64,000 bases of DNA from Prinia subflava (GCF_021018805.1 NC_086258.1:5185081-5249080); one strand, 5' to 3'; shown: positions 40,001-47,570, counted from the first letter of the stretch. Numbers and translations are program-made. The notes: generated by a model from the letters alone, not told the origin.

Positions 40001-43000
40001 TTAATCTTCATTTGTTAAATGAGTGTGTGCTTACACTTTTTTTGGAGGAAAAGGGCTGTCCTAGAGATTCTGTGGCTGTTTTCCCCTTACTGACATTTCT
40101 ATTTCCAGCATCAACCATCAGCACCTGGGACACTGATGTGCATCCCTAACACTGAGAGCCTTGAGCTGAAATTTAGACTCATTTAGAGTCTAAAATTTAG
40201 GATCATTAGAAATTTAGATATTTAGATTCATTAGACTCAGCATATCTTCTCCCTGGTGAAGAGGAAACTGTTTTCTGTCAAAAGTAAAAGCCTTGCAAAA
40301 TAGGAGTGGAAAAAGAATTTACAACAAATTGGATCTTCCCAGTCCTATTGACAGGAGGCAGCACCCCTGTCCTTAAAGCAGAGCTCTAAGCAAGGGCATA
40401 AACACAGGGTTTGGTATTTAGGGGACCTCACATCTCACTTTTTGCTCACAGGGCCCCCCAGGAGACCTTGGGTTCAAAGGCATTCAGGGACCACGTGGGC
40501 CACCAGGTCTCATGGTGAGTGGTTTTCCAGTCTGTGGGTTTGGGAGGATTTTCTTCCTTCACCCCTGTTTCTGTGAGGCTTCAGGGGCTGTGAGGAGCAC
40601 AGTGCCCGAGGCCATGGCATCACCAGAGCTGTGGGTGACCACATCTGCACAGGGCATGGAGACAGCCACGCTGCACTGAGAACTCCAGCTGCACTGAAAT
40701 CCTCCTGTTTATGGGATTTCTGAGGTTTAACAAAGCTCCTGACAACCATACTGCCAGGACTTGTCTCTTTGGACTTGCAGTTTGAAATGGGGTTTTTATT
40801 CCAGCCACAGCAAATACCACCACCAAGCTGCTGGAAAGCAGCAAAGATTCAGTGTCTTCACTGAGCCTGCCCTAGTGGAAATGACTGTCAGGTCCCATGT
40901 GGTGGTTCACATGTCTTTTCTTTTCTTTTCTAGGGAAAAGAAGGAATTATTGGTCCTCTTGGCATTCAGGGTCCCATGGGAAGCCCTGTGAGTATCCACA
41001 CTTCTTTCCTGCCTGTAGTTTTTAGAAGAGTTTAGAAACTTGGCCTGGGGGGAGAGGGGGGGAACACATTTTAATAAATTTAAATATATATATATATTAA
41101 ACTGGGAACCACTTGATTTTGGGAAGTGTTGAAAATCCCTGCCTGCCCTAAAGTGCCAAAGGCCCTGAACACAAATGAAAGATCAGGTCAGCACTTGGTG
41201 ACAACACAAGCATGGCATCACTCAGAGCTTGGTCCAGAGGCTGCCACTGGCAGAGATAAAACCCAGTGAGATGAACTCACACATTGCCAAAACAGGCAGT
41301 AATAGCATTTTTTTGGCTTTGGGTTGGGGAGGCCAATATGACAACCTGAGCTGGTGAGTTAGAGATGCACCTGAGCCCTTGCAAGGAGCTTCTGGGGGAC
41401 AGCAGCCATCAGGGCAGCCTGTGGATGGTCAGTGACAGCCTCCTCCTGTGCTTTGCAGGGGCCCAAGGGAGACAAAGGCAGTCGTGGGGAGATGGTAAGT
41501 GCTGGTCCCACCCTGGTGCCCCTAAGAGGGTCCCTGACCTGGAGCAATCAAGAGTCACTCTGGGCTCTGCTGTGACCACAGGGTGCATCAGGCTCCCATG
41601 AGGGCAAGACACTGGTTACAGATGTGTACACACATCCACACCACTCTGCTGGTAAAATTTCCATTTCCTTAACCCAGCAACTCTTCACCACGTTGTCCAC
41701 AACTGTGGTATCTCCAGTACAGCACCCAGCCCTTGGCACAGGTGCCTTGGGAGCAGCACATGGGTGTACAGGGAGATTTGGGGTCAGTAATGAGCATTTT
41801 CTGACAGCTTCTGCTCTTTTTTTTTTCCCCTGCAGGGTCTTCAAGGTCCAAGGGTAAGTATCTGACATCCCTTTTTCTGACTGGTAACTTGTATTTAAAT
41901 AAAACAGTTGATTTAGCGAGTGTAAAGCTGCAGGGTGGGTAATTGCACACGTGGAATGCGGTGAGTTCTTGGGGACATGGCATTAGTAACAGCTGAGGAG
42001 CTGAAAGGGCTGGGAACAAGGGATGCAGCAGGAATAGACCAGATGTGGACAGATGTACCCAGAGCAGGGACAAAATGGGGCCACCCTCTGTCTTTTGAAA
42101 GTTTTGAGGGACAGGCTGCTATGAGGTGTCAAAAATCCAGCTGGGAACAGATTCCTGCTGGTAAAAACCATGAGAAATGGAAATAAAACCTGGAGCTATT
42201 TCACTAACTGATGCCACTCTGTCTTTAGGGTCCTCCAGGCCCTCGAGGACACCCTGGCCCTCCGGTACGTATTTGTGGGAAGAGTTCATGGCTGAAACAA
42301 GCTGAAATGATTGCTGTGATACTCTCCACAGGGACTGCTCCCTCACTGGAAATTATGGCTTAGCCCCATTCCTCATATGCAAAACCACGTGTGTGAATGG
42401 ACCAGTGTCTCTTGTGCTTTAGTCCAAACCATCCCCAAGTTTTACAGAGGCAGCATTGATGCCTCTCTCACTTCTCTGCACTGAGGGGCTCCACAGGAGC
42501 AGGGGTTTCAAAAGGCCATGGGGAATATCTGTGCAACAGTGACTGACCATGTTTCTGGCTGATTCCCCCTTTTCCCTCTGATTTCCAGGGCCCGCCAGGA
42601 GTTCCAGCCTCGTTTGTAAGTTGACATTCTCTGTGTGTTTGTTCATGATGATAACAAGTCCTGCAGAGCCAAGGTGCTGCAGGGACCCTGAGGAGACACA
42701 CTCAGGTCCAGCAGGAGATGCTCTGTTAGCAGAGCAATGCTTGAAGTGCAGCCTTAGACTGAGAAGTGTTTGCTTGCATCAGGGTGTGTTCAACTTCTAA
42801 CAATCTCAGTTTCCATCTTTTTCACCTCACACCAGCAACAGGATGGCTTTGGGGCAGCTTTCCAGACCCTGATTGACTCCAGCACCGTGCTCAAGAGAGA
42901 GGTACGAGGGAATTTTTTAAACTCCCTGGTCTTTGCTTGAGCTGGAGATTGGGAAGGGTCTCATCAGTGCTTTCTGTGTGTAGGAAGTTTATACAAAGCC

Positions 43001-45343
43001 CTGATTTGTCACTGTTCTAGTGGAATATCTGGAATTTATGCAGGCAAAGGTCCAGTTAAAGGATATGGTTCTGTTGTGTCACTGATTTGTGAAGCTTCAG
43101 ACCTCCTGACTTTGCCATTGTGACTTTGCCAGCATTTCAGCAATGTCCTGTTTGGGACAATACAAGGCCTGGGGCTCACTGGCCCCAAGCCAGCACAGCC
43201 TGGCTTTGACCACTGATTTTCCTCAAAGTGATGCAGAAACCTTTGTGGTTACAGCACCCAGTGCCCCCAAGGCAGCCCTGACTTGCCTTCTTTTCTCTCC
43301 AGGGTTACCAACATTCAGACCTTCTCATGCTGGACCATGGAGGGGAGATCTTTAAGACTCTACACTACCTCAGCAACCTCATTCAGAGCATCAAGAGACC
43401 CCTGGGAACCAAGGAAAACCCTGCACGCATCTGCCGGGACCTCATGAACTGTGAACAGAAGATGACTGACGGTAGGAAGCCCCAAATGTGCAAAGGCTGC
43501 ACCCTCCCCAGGGCTGTCCCACATGCTCTCCTTCCCTCGGACAGTCACCAAGGAGCCAGAACTCTCCTTTTGTCATTCACAGGAAAGGTTAAGTGTCCCT
43601 GTTAATCCCCAAATCCTCGATTTCCTCAGGTACCTACTGGATTGACCCAAACCTTGGCTGTTCCTCAGACACCATCCAGGTCATCTGTAACTTCACCAAC
43701 GGGGGCCAGACGTGTCTCAGCCCTGTCACTGTCTCCAAGGTAGGCACAGCTCAGCACTTCCCACGCTGCTGTTGCCAAATATTTACACTCTGTGTGTTGT
43801 CCCAGGACAGGGGACAGTGACTCCAAGGGCACAGCACACAGGCTGGGGGAGCATTAGTGCAGTTGTCACACTCAGAACTGCTCTCAGGGGTTAAAAAATA
43901 CACCCCAGGCTGTTACTGGCTCTTGTCAAGACAAAGCTGTGTGTTCCAGTGATGTTTAATGGACCCATAGCCTTAACGTGACCTGTAATTTCACAACATG
44001 CTGCTCCCAAATACTTTATTGACTTAACTTATGTTGGGGTCACTCTCACATTTTGTTTTCCGCCACCTGGAGAAGTGAGATCAGCTTAAACACACAAGTT
44101 TCCAGTGAAGTTGTTGCTGTGGGATTGTTTTTGAGGAAGTACCTGTACTAAAAATACAAACAGCAATATCTGGGCTTGTTTGCAGATGAACTGGAACCTG
44201 CTCTGCAAATTGTATTGAAGTTTACATTTTTTCCTCCTACTTCAGGACCTTCCAGTTTGTTCTGCAAAGCAGAGGACCTGCTGTGTCCTCATGAAAGCTT
44301 TCCAAAATTACTTGGTTGTGGCTCTCATGCCCATATTGACACCAGATCCAGTTCTGGGTGCAGAATGAAGCAGAGGACAGGGACCCCCTTTGCTCCCCCA
44401 CCTTGCACTGCCCCTGCTCCCCTCAGCCCCTCTGCAGGGCACCCCCATGACCTCTCTGTCACCTTCCAGCTGGATTTTGACATCGGGAGAGTCCAGATGA
44501 ACTTCCTGCGGCTGCTGAGCTCCGAGGTGGTGCAGCACATCACCATCCACTGCCTCAACACCTCTGTGTGGAGGGAGGGCTCCGAGGAGGAGCCCTCGGA
44601 AAACGCCGTGCGCTTCAGGGCCTGGAACGGGCAGGTGTTTGAGGCCAGTGGGCACCTCAGGCCAGAGGTGGCAGCTGATGATTGCAAGGTATGCTGCTGT
44701 GAAAGGGGAGAAGAAGTGGAGGGAAATGCCAGAGCCCACCCTGCTCATCCTAAAAGGGAGAAGCGTCAGGTTTCCCTGTTCTCAGCTAATTTTCCAGTCC
44801 AGGATGCTGTAGCAGCTCCTGAGGCAGATGGCCTTCAAACAGAGAGCAAAAGGTGAATTTCTGAAGTTCCCTGTGCTGTATAGCAGCAGTGAAATGGCTC
44901 CCCACAGGTGGTGACCCTGGCTCTGGTCTGGTGCCACACACAGTCAGGAGATGCAGGGCTGCATTCAGGCTCACAGCATTAGGAGTTTGTCTTGGTGGCA
45001 CCACTCAAGCTCAGTTTTCATCAGCCTGATAAAGGGTTCCCCAAAATGCTCTCTAAACCCAGCCGATCCCTGCCCAAGGGACAGCCCCTTGTTTCACAGG
45101 GGATTTTGAGGCTCACACCTCACAGAACATTCCCTTCCAGCAGGATCCCCCAGTGAGGCCCCTGGCTCACTGTCCCTCTGTCCCCTCCCCACACAGATCA
45201 AGGATGGGCGCTGGCACCGGACCCTCTTTTCCTTCCGGACACAGGACCCTCAGCAGCTGCCAATTGTCAACATCTACAACCTGCCCCCACCGCAGCCAGG
45301 ACAGCAATATCACCTCGAGGTCGGCCCTGTCTGCTTCCTCTGA
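5049..45343 (+). CDS. COL27A1: Fibrillar procollagen alpha chain, type XXVII (3' part; 33 exons)
   Basis: This is the C-terminal 795 residues of a fibrillar procollagen; the 5' exons (signal peptide, N-propeptide, start of the helix) lie left of the window. I joined 33 exons (each listed separately, numbered e1-e33 within the window) that total 2388 coding bases including the stop, with no frame break. e1-e28 encode Gly-X-Y repeats; all introns before the C-propeptide are phase 0, and exon sizes are 54, 45, 108, 36 or 18 bp, apart from 57, 63 and 27. e29 is the C-telopeptide and e30-e33 the C-propeptide, which carries eight cysteines, as needed for homotrimer assembly. The chain ends V-C-F-L. 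Fibrillar collagens are secreted, trimerise through this domain and are trimmed outside the cell. The choice of type XXVII rests on the short, interrupted helix, the C-propeptide and the orosomucoid genes immediately downstream, as in mammals. COL24A1 is the nearest alternative but has a different neighbourhood. Confidence 0.9.
5440..5484 (+). CDS. COL27A1: COL27A1 e2, triple-helix exon (45 bp)
   Basis: Encodes [15 protein letters not shown], five triplets. It has a strong acceptor (cttgcag) after a pyrimidine tract and the donor GTATGT. Forty-five bp is the other standard fibrillar exon size. Confidence 0.92.
5613..5657 (+). CDS. COL27A1: COL27A1 e3, triple-helix exon (45 bp)
   Basis: Encodes [15 protein letters not shown]. 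The acceptor is ttcacag and the donor GTGAGT. The intron before it is only 128 bp. Confidence 0.92.
5863..5916 (+). CDS. COL27A1: COL27A1 e4, triple-helix exon (54 bp) with GC donor
   Basis: Encodes [18 protein letters not shown]. The acceptor is tttctag. The frame and the 54-bp size end the exon at CCG, immediately before GCAAGT, so the donor is GC rather than GT. A GT three bases further on (GTGTCT) would break the phase. Confidence 0.9.
6636..6689 (+). CDS. COL27A1: COL27A1 e5, triple-helix exon (54 bp)
   Basis: Encodes [18 protein letters not shown], six triplets. Acceptor tttgcag, donor GTAGGT. Confidence 0.92.
6690..8939 (+). other. COL27A1 intron after e5
   Basis: An intron of about 2.25 kb. 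I see no Gly-X-Y exon, RNA gene or clear repeat in it, and the short open frames on both strands look random. It ends in a long T-rich tract before the e6 acceptor. Confidence 0.75.
8940..8993 (+). CDS. COL27A1: COL27A1 e6, triple-helix exon (54 bp)
   Basis: Encodes [18 protein letters not shown]. The acceptor (ttcccag) follows a long T-rich tract; the donor is GTAAGA. Confidence 0.92.
8994..10498 (+). other. COL27A1 intron after e6
   Basis: About 1.5 kb without a supported feature. Some stretches are rich in Gly/Pro-like codons but have no splice-framed Gly-X-Y run. Confidence 0.7.
10499..10552 (+). CDS. COL27A1: COL27A1 e7, triple-helix exon (54 bp)
   Basis: Encodes [18 protein letters not shown]. 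Acceptor tttttag, donor GTGAGT. Confidence 0.92.
11291..11344 (+). CDS. COL27A1: COL27A1 e8, triple-helix exon (54 bp)
   Basis: Encodes [18 protein letters not shown]. Acceptor tccacag, donor GTAAAC. The 738-bp intron before it holds nothing recognisable. Confidence 0.92.
11345..13177 (+). other. COL27A1 intron after e8
   Basis: A 1.8 kb intron. The only identifiable content is a truncated CR1 element near 12493-12662, listed separately. Confidence 0.75.
12493..12662 (+). mobile_element. Truncated CR1 LINE 3' end
   Basis: Contains the typical CR1 3' blocks in order: a 'gggtggccagg' region, 'ggtggagtcactgtccct', an 'agtggtgggcttg' stretch, 'cttttccaacccaaatga' and a terminal 'ttctatgatcctg'. 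It is 5'-truncated and degenerate, lies in the collagen sense orientation and has no open reading frame. The left boundary is uncertain. Confidence 0.75.
13178..13285 (+). CDS. COL27A1: COL27A1 e9, triple-helix exon (108 bp)
   Basis: Twelve triplets, beginning [16 protein letters not shown] and ending GYPGIPGVR. The first two thirds is very rich in Lys and Glu. Acceptor tccacag, donor GTGAGT. The size is exactly twice 54. Confidence 0.93.
13286..25990 (+). other. COL27A1 large intron (12.7 kb)
   Basis: This is the longest intron in the window. I found no in-frame Gly-X-Y exon with splice signals. It contains a 27-base T run at 21996-22022 beside a 122-codon minus-strand open frame (see findings), a near-exon look-alike at 18336 (rejected) and two overlapping open frames at about 15.5-15.8 kb (rejected). 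Regulatory content is likely for an intron this size, but I cannot point to a specific element. Confidence 0.75.
21996..22022. repeat. Poly(T) tract of about 27 bases
   Basis: An uninterrupted T run, which is poly(A) on the minus strand. It lies about 50 bases beyond the stop codon of a minus-strand open frame at 22075-22443. Confidence 0.85.
25991..26044 (+). CDS. COL27A1: COL27A1 e10, triple-helix exon (54 bp)
   Basis: Encodes [18 protein letters not shown], unusually rich in lysine (five of 18). The acceptor (cttccag) follows an 18-base T tract; the donor is GTAGGA. Confidence 0.93.
26166..26273 (+). CDS. COL27A1: COL27A1 e11, triple-helix exon (108 bp)
   Basis: Twelve triplets, starting [13 protein letters not shown] and ending GSRGTLGPM. 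Acceptor ctgcag, donor GTGAGA. The preceding intron is only 121 bp. Confidence 0.93.
26274..27167 (+). other. COL27A1 intron after e11
   Basis: About 0.9 kb; nothing recognisable beyond the splice signals. Confidence 0.7.
27168..27221 (+). CDS. COL27A1: COL27A1 e12, triple-helix exon (54 bp)
   Basis: Encodes [18 protein letters not shown]. Acceptor tctccag, donor GTAAGG. Confidence 0.92.
27475..27528 (+). CDS. COL27A1: COL27A1 e13, triple-helix exon (54 bp)
   Basis: Encodes [18 protein letters not shown], a proline-rich and probably thermally stable segment. Acceptor tccacag, donor GTAAGG. Confidence 0.93.
27942..28024. promoter_or_regulatory. Candidate AP-1/Maf cluster (intronic enhancer candidate)
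   Basis: Two perfect AP-1 sites, TGACTCA at 27942-27948 and at 28018-28024, flank a 13-base element at 27977-27989 whose reverse complement matches the palindromic Maf element TGCTGACTCAGCA with one mismatch. The heptamer centres are 38 bp apart on both sides. Maf and AP-1 factors act in cartilage, but activity here is inferred from motifs only. Confidence 0.4.
28130..28471 (+). mobile_element. CR1 LINE 3' end (truncated)
   Basis: Shows the standard CR1 3' order: 'ctcattgtgaccttcc', 'agtgataggacaagggg', 'ggtggtaaagcactgg', 'ccaggttggatggag', 'gcaacctggtctggt', 'tccctgcccatggca' and a terminal 'cattctgtgattct'. It is in collagen-sense orientation, and the 5' limit is approximate. No coding capacity is left. 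Confidence 0.85.
30203..30379 (+). other. Exon-like non-collagenous open block (possible cassette/poison exon)
   Basis: A 177-base block preceded by a good branch-point motif (ctctaact, A at 30177), a pyrimidine tract and AG at 30201-30202, and followed by a consensus donor GTGAGT at 30380. In phase 1 it reads through as a Leu/Gln/Glu-rich, heptad-like helix (including [20 protein letters not shown]) with no start codon. I do not recognise the peptide. Spliced after e13 in phase 0 it would read AAT TAG, an immediate stop. A second acceptor at 30213 would instead shift the frame. It could equally be a chance open frame. Confidence 0.25.
31836..31892 (+). CDS. COL27A1: COL27A1 e14, triple-helix exon (57 bp) with Gly-X-Y interruption
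   Basis: Encodes [19 protein letters not shown]. The four-residue step GKVE breaks the Gly-every-third-residue pattern, and its extra codon explains the 57-bp size. Acceptor ttcacag, donor GTAAGA. A competing GT after GGGAAG would make a 24-bp exon and would also interrupt the repeat, so the 57-bp reading is preferred. Confidence 0.85.
32051..32104 (+). CDS. COL27A1: COL27A1 e15, triple-helix exon (54 bp)
   Basis: Encodes [18 protein letters not shown]. It contains an Arg-Gly-Asp tripeptide, probably cryptic inside the helix. Acceptor ctcatag, donor GTGAGT; the preceding intron is 158 bp. Confidence 0.92.
32952..33005 (+). CDS. COL27A1: COL27A1 e16, triple-helix exon (54 bp)
   Basis: Encodes [18 protein letters not shown]. 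The acceptor is the weak ttttatttaag and the donor GTAAGA. It includes GLDGER, which fits the GxxGER integrin-binding pattern. Confidence 0.9.
33006..34351 (+). other. COL27A1 intron after e16
   Basis: About 1.35 kb with no supported feature. Confidence 0.7.
34352..34405 (+). CDS. COL27A1: COL27A1 e17, triple-helix exon (54 bp)
   Basis: Encodes [18 protein letters not shown]. Acceptor ttttgtag, donor GTAGGT. Confidence 0.92.
34406..35924 (+). other. COL27A1 intron after e17
   Basis: About 1.5 kb, AT-rich in its second half; no supported feature. Confidence 0.7.
35925..35978 (+). CDS. COL27A1: COL27A1 e18, triple-helix exon (54 bp)
   Basis: Encodes [18 protein letters not shown]. Acceptor cttgcag, donor GTAGGT. 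The following intron is only 75 bp, close to the minimum for vertebrate splicing. Confidence 0.92.
36054..36161 (+). CDS. COL27A1: COL27A1 e19, triple-helix exon (108 bp)
   Basis: Twelve triplets, from [13 protein letters not shown] to GKDGMPGVL. Acceptor attttag, donor GTAAGC. The second half is GC-rich. Confidence 0.93.
36522..36629 (+). CDS. COL27A1: COL27A1 e20, triple-helix exon (108 bp)
   Basis: Twelve triplets, opening [13 protein letters not shown] (strongly acidic) and ending GPPGFK. Acceptor ttttctag, donor GTGAGT. Joined to e21 it creates GFKGER, a GxxGER-type motif across the splice junction. Confidence 0.93.
36630..38038 (+). other. COL27A1 intron after e20
   Basis: About 1.4 kb; no repeat, RNA gene or missed exon found. 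Confidence 0.7.
38039..38146 (+). CDS. COL27A1: COL27A1 e21, triple-helix exon (108 bp)
   Basis: Twelve triplets, starting [16 protein letters not shown] and ending GDPGAKGQR. Acceptor tttttag, donor GTTAGT (less common but acceptable). Confidence 0.92.
38147..39811 (+). other. COL27A1 intron after e21
   Basis: About 1.7 kb with no supported feature. Confidence 0.7.
39812..39865 (+). CDS. COL27A1: COL27A1 e22, triple-helix exon (54 bp)
   Basis: Encodes [18 protein letters not shown], with three Phe residues, unusually aromatic for a collagen helix. Acceptor gtgcag, donor GTAAGA. Confidence 0.92.
40172..40194. repeat. Perfect 9-bp inverted repeat (hairpin) in an intron
   Basis: TTTAGACTC, a five-base ATTTA loop, then GAGTCTAAA. 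Further copies of 'aaatttag' and 'attagactcag' follow up to about 40240, making a small AT-rich cluster. Confidence 0.7.
40452..40514 (+). CDS. COL27A1: COL27A1 e23, triple-helix exon (63 bp)
   Basis: Seven triplets, [12 protein letters not shown] then GPRGPPGLM. Acceptor gctcacag, donor GTGAGT. Sixty-three bp is outside the usual 45/54/99/108 fibrillar sizes but keeps phase 0 and the Gly register. Confidence 0.9.
40934..40987 (+). CDS. COL27A1: COL27A1 e24, triple-helix exon (54 bp)
   Basis: Encodes [18 protein letters not shown], a hydrophobic helix segment. Acceptor ttttctag, donor GTGAGT. Confidence 0.92.
41459..41494 (+). CDS. COL27A1: COL27A1 e25, triple-helix exon (36 bp)
   Basis: Encodes [12 protein letters not shown], four triplets. 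Acceptor tttgcag, donor GTAAGT. With the next 18-bp exon it adds up to the ancestral 54 bp. Confidence 0.9.
41836..41853 (+). CDS. COL27A1: COL27A1 e26, 18-bp microexon
   Basis: Encodes only GLQGPR. It has a strong polypyrimidine tract with acceptor ctgcag and a consensus donor GTAAGT. It is phase 0 on both sides, so skipping it would keep frame and Gly register. Confidence 0.88.
42229..42264 (+). CDS. COL27A1: COL27A1 e27, triple-helix exon (36 bp)
   Basis: Encodes [12 protein letters not shown], a proline-rich stretch that helps nucleate and stabilise the C-terminal end of the helix. Acceptor cttttag-type (gtctttag), donor GTACGT. Confidence 0.9.
42589..42615 (+). CDS. COL27A1: COL27A1 e28, end of triple helix (27 bp)
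   Basis: Encodes GPPGVPASF: the last two Gly-X-Y triplets followed by Ala-Ser-Phe, which leaves the helix. Acceptor tttccag, donor GTAAGT. Confidence 0.9.
42836..42901 (+). CDS. COL27A1: COL27A1 e29, C-telopeptide exon (66 bp)
   Basis: Encodes 22 non-collagenous residues, [16 protein letters not shown] then TVLKRE. It links the helix to the C-propeptide and probably contains or adjoins the C-proteinase site. Acceptor acaccag, donor GTACGA. Confidence 0.88.
43303..43471 (+). CDS. COL27A1: COL27A1 e30, C-propeptide exon 1
   Basis: Encodes the start of the fibrillar collagen C-terminal domain, [14 protein letters not shown] onward, then [20 protein letters not shown] and [10 protein letters not shown] with the first two of eight conserved cysteines. 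It ends in phase 1. Acceptor ctctccag, donor GTAGGA. Confidence 0.93.
43630..43739 (+). CDS. COL27A1: COL27A1 e31, C-propeptide exon 2
   Basis: Starts in phase 1 (completing the Gly before [10 protein letters not shown]) and ends in phase 0. It contains the calcium-loop-type DPNLGC motif, then [12 protein letters not shown] with cysteines 4 and 5 and an N-glycosylation sequon (NFT). Acceptor cctcag, donor GTAGGC. Confidence 0.94.
44470..44688 (+). CDS. COL27A1: COL27A1 e32, C-propeptide exon 3
   Basis: Encodes 73 residues beginning [19 protein letters not shown], then [11 protein letters not shown], the signature of fibrillar C-propeptides, and ends VAADDCK. It carries cysteines 6 and 7 and an NTS sequon. 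The upstream open frame to 44176 is intronic; the acceptor is ccttccag and the donor GTATGC. Confidence 0.94.
45197..45343 (+). CDS. COL27A1: COL27A1 e33, C-propeptide last exon and stop
   Basis: Encodes 48 residues, [17 protein letters not shown] onward, ending [11 protein letters not shown] and TGA. The final Cys is the eighth conserved cysteine, and the V-C-F-L terminus is the standard fibrillar ending. Acceptor cacacag. Confidence 0.94.
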   Translation: MKDGRWHRTLFSFRTQDPQQLPIVNIYNLPPPQPGQQYHLEVGPVCFL

Positions 45344-47178
45344 ACCCTGAGGGAACCCTGAGGCTCCAATCCAACGCTGGCCTGGCCTCGCAGGGGCTGT
45401 CCCCCCTCTCTGCAGCAGGGACAGCTGGGCTGTGTCTTTTGGGTCAGCTCTTGCTCCAGCTTTGGCTCAAGGTGTCCAGAACCCATGATCTACTGAACTC
45501 AGCCAGCTGGTGGAAGGAGGAAGAACAAGGACATGGGGGAAGCAGGCATCAGTCAGGACGTGAGCAGTGAAAAGGGGACTGGATGTTGTGGCTCCACACA
45601 CAAAGCTTTTTCCATGACCAAAGAAAACATTGAGAGAAACCTCAAGCGATGTGCAGCGTGTGGGTTTGTTTTTGTTCTTTCCCCCCCTGCCCCCAATCCA
45701 CCCACCCACCCATTTTTGTCTGGTTCCTGAGTTACCAAATGTTCTTTCCATTGAAAAAAAAATTTTAAAAATAGAGCTTCCCTCTCAGAGCTTGTCACCT
45801 TCTGGACAGCTGCATCAGGTCTCCCAGGCGGAGCTGCAAGTTGAATCTGGCTGCTCTGTGTACAGGAAGCATTTTGATGTGCAATATTAGAAGAAACAAA
45901 ATATATATATTATATTATTTAAAGCAAAAAGAAAAAGGAAAAAAAAAAGAAAAAAAAAGCCAAGTTCCTCCTTCCATGAGTTTAATCAACACTCCCTCTC
46001 AACGTGTTGGAGGAGGGGAGAGTCACAAAGCAAAGAAGGGGGAATGGAAAGAGGAGAGGGGAAGAGATTGGTGCTAAAATAGAGAGAGGGAATGGGCTCA
46101 TCTGATTTGTTTCTACCTCTCACTGTGAAATCTCTGGTGCTCTTAAAAAAGTGTGTTATTTTATATATATGACTTTATTTAAGGTTGTGAAGGTGCTACA
46201 ATGTCTTGCCACAGACCCAAAAAAAAAAAAGCCCCATAGAATCTTTTCTCTGGGAAGAAAGCAGATTATGTTCTACAGTTAAATCAGAAAAACAGCCACC
46301 TTAAAAGGGATCCTTCAGTGGCCATGGTGTCAATAACACAACTCACACCACAGCCACCATCACTTCCAGGATAATTTACATGCAAATTTGCTTTTTTGGT
46401 TTTTCATTCATCAGCACTTCACTGCTTTGGGAGGGGAGTGAGGGACACAGCTCCTCTCAAAGCGCTGAGCCTCGAGAGAGCTCTTTGGAGCTGGTTGGGT
46501 TGGGCTTTACTGAGTTGCCCACACGACTCCCTGGACTAAGCTCATGTTTAAACCCAGCTCTGCAACTCTTCCCTCGGCCCCTCTGTCAAGACTGACATGA
46601 TGGTACCTTGTTTCAGAACCCAGCCAAGCTTGGAAGGGTTTTGTTTTGTTAAGTTTTGTAGAAATTTAGTCTCTATATGTAAATTTGGAGGATTTTTTTT
46701 TAAAGAGGATAATTATGGTAATCTTTAATTCTATATAAGGAATAATATTGATGTAATCAGAGCTGTACTGTATCAGAAACTCTTCAGTGCCTGTTTGGAG
46801 TTTTCATGTCTCATATGGACTATGGATTTTATTTTTTTGAGGGAAAAAAATTATCTGTGAGTCTCTCTTTGTGTATTTTTTTTTGTCACTACTGCCTGCT
46901 GGTTGGTTCCCAGCCACCATAGGAAAAGGTTAACAGGATCTGTCCCTAATACCTCGCCCTTCACGCAGCCCCTGCCAGAAATACCTCATCCCCAGGCCAA
47001 AATCACCACCACCCATCACTGCTTCCTCCCTGCACACCCCCATACTCCAGATCTCTCCATTTCTCATCCCATGCCATTGGTTTTGTGTTTTCTCAAGGCT
47101 GCAGTTACCATTTGTTCATTTTAAAGCCTTTTTTTTTCTTTTCTTTTTCTTTTTTTTTTTTTTTTAACTTTAAATAAA
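45344..47178 (+). other. COL27A1: COL27A1 3' UTR
   Basis: About 1.8 kb of non-coding, partly AT-rich sequence with A-rich runs near 45905-45960 and 46220. The first convincing terminal signal is AATAAA at 47173-47178, just after a long T tract (47129-47166). The end is inferred; no transcript was available. Confidence 0.65.
47173..47178 (+). promoter_or_regulatory. Polyadenylation signal AATAAA (COL27A1)
   Basis: A canonical hexamer following a T-rich stretch at the end of the long AT-rich 3' UTR, just before the purine-rich repeat begins. Confidence 0.5.
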
Positions 47179-47295
47179 TATTTAAAACTGAGGCAATGGA
47201 ACAGGACTGGAATTGTTTGTTTTTTTTGGTTCTTCCTAAGAAACTGGGTGGGCAAGAGGTGCAGAAATACCCCTTTTCCCAGGGGCTCCCCCAAG

Positions 47296-47570
47296 TGAGG
47301 AGAGGAGAAGGAGAAAGAAAGGGAGAGGAGGAGGAGGAGAAAGAAAGGGAGAGGAGGAGGAGGAGAAAGAAAGGGAGAGGAGGAGGAGGAGAAAGAAAGG
47401 GAGAGGAGGAGGAGGAGAAAGAAAGGGAGAGGAGGAGGAGGAGAAAGAAAGGGAGAGGAGGAGGAGGAGAAAGAAAGGGAGAGGAGGAGGAGGAGAAAGA
47501 AAGGGAGAGGAGGAGGAGGGAGAAAGGGAGAGGAGAAAGTAGGGGGAAAGTTGTTTGGGGGGAAAGGAGG
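47296..47570. repeat. Purine-only minisatellite, 26-bp unit
   Basis: About eight near-identical copies of a 26-base unit (gagaaagaaagggag followed by four gag/agg steps) between about 47311 and 47520, with a looser G/A-rich flank on both sides. One strand is almost pure purine for over 250 bases. Long open frames on both strands here are by-products of the repeat. Confidence 0.92.

Noticed and set aside
44176..44469. Open frame extending upstream of C-propeptide exon e32
   Set aside because: It is intronic; a clear ccttccag acceptor precedes the conserved LDFDIG start, and the upstream peptide does not look like collagen.
1..45343. Search for the COL27A1-hosted microRNA mir-455
   Set aside because: I saw neither mature arm sequence. 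In human it lies in an early intron, which would be left of this window.
5049..45343. Alternative call COL24A1 (or COL5A/COL11A family)
   Set aside because: The adjacent orosomucoid genes fit the COL27A1 locus, and the exon pattern with a helix interruption does not fit COL5/COL11. An alignment would settle COL24A1 versus COL27A1.
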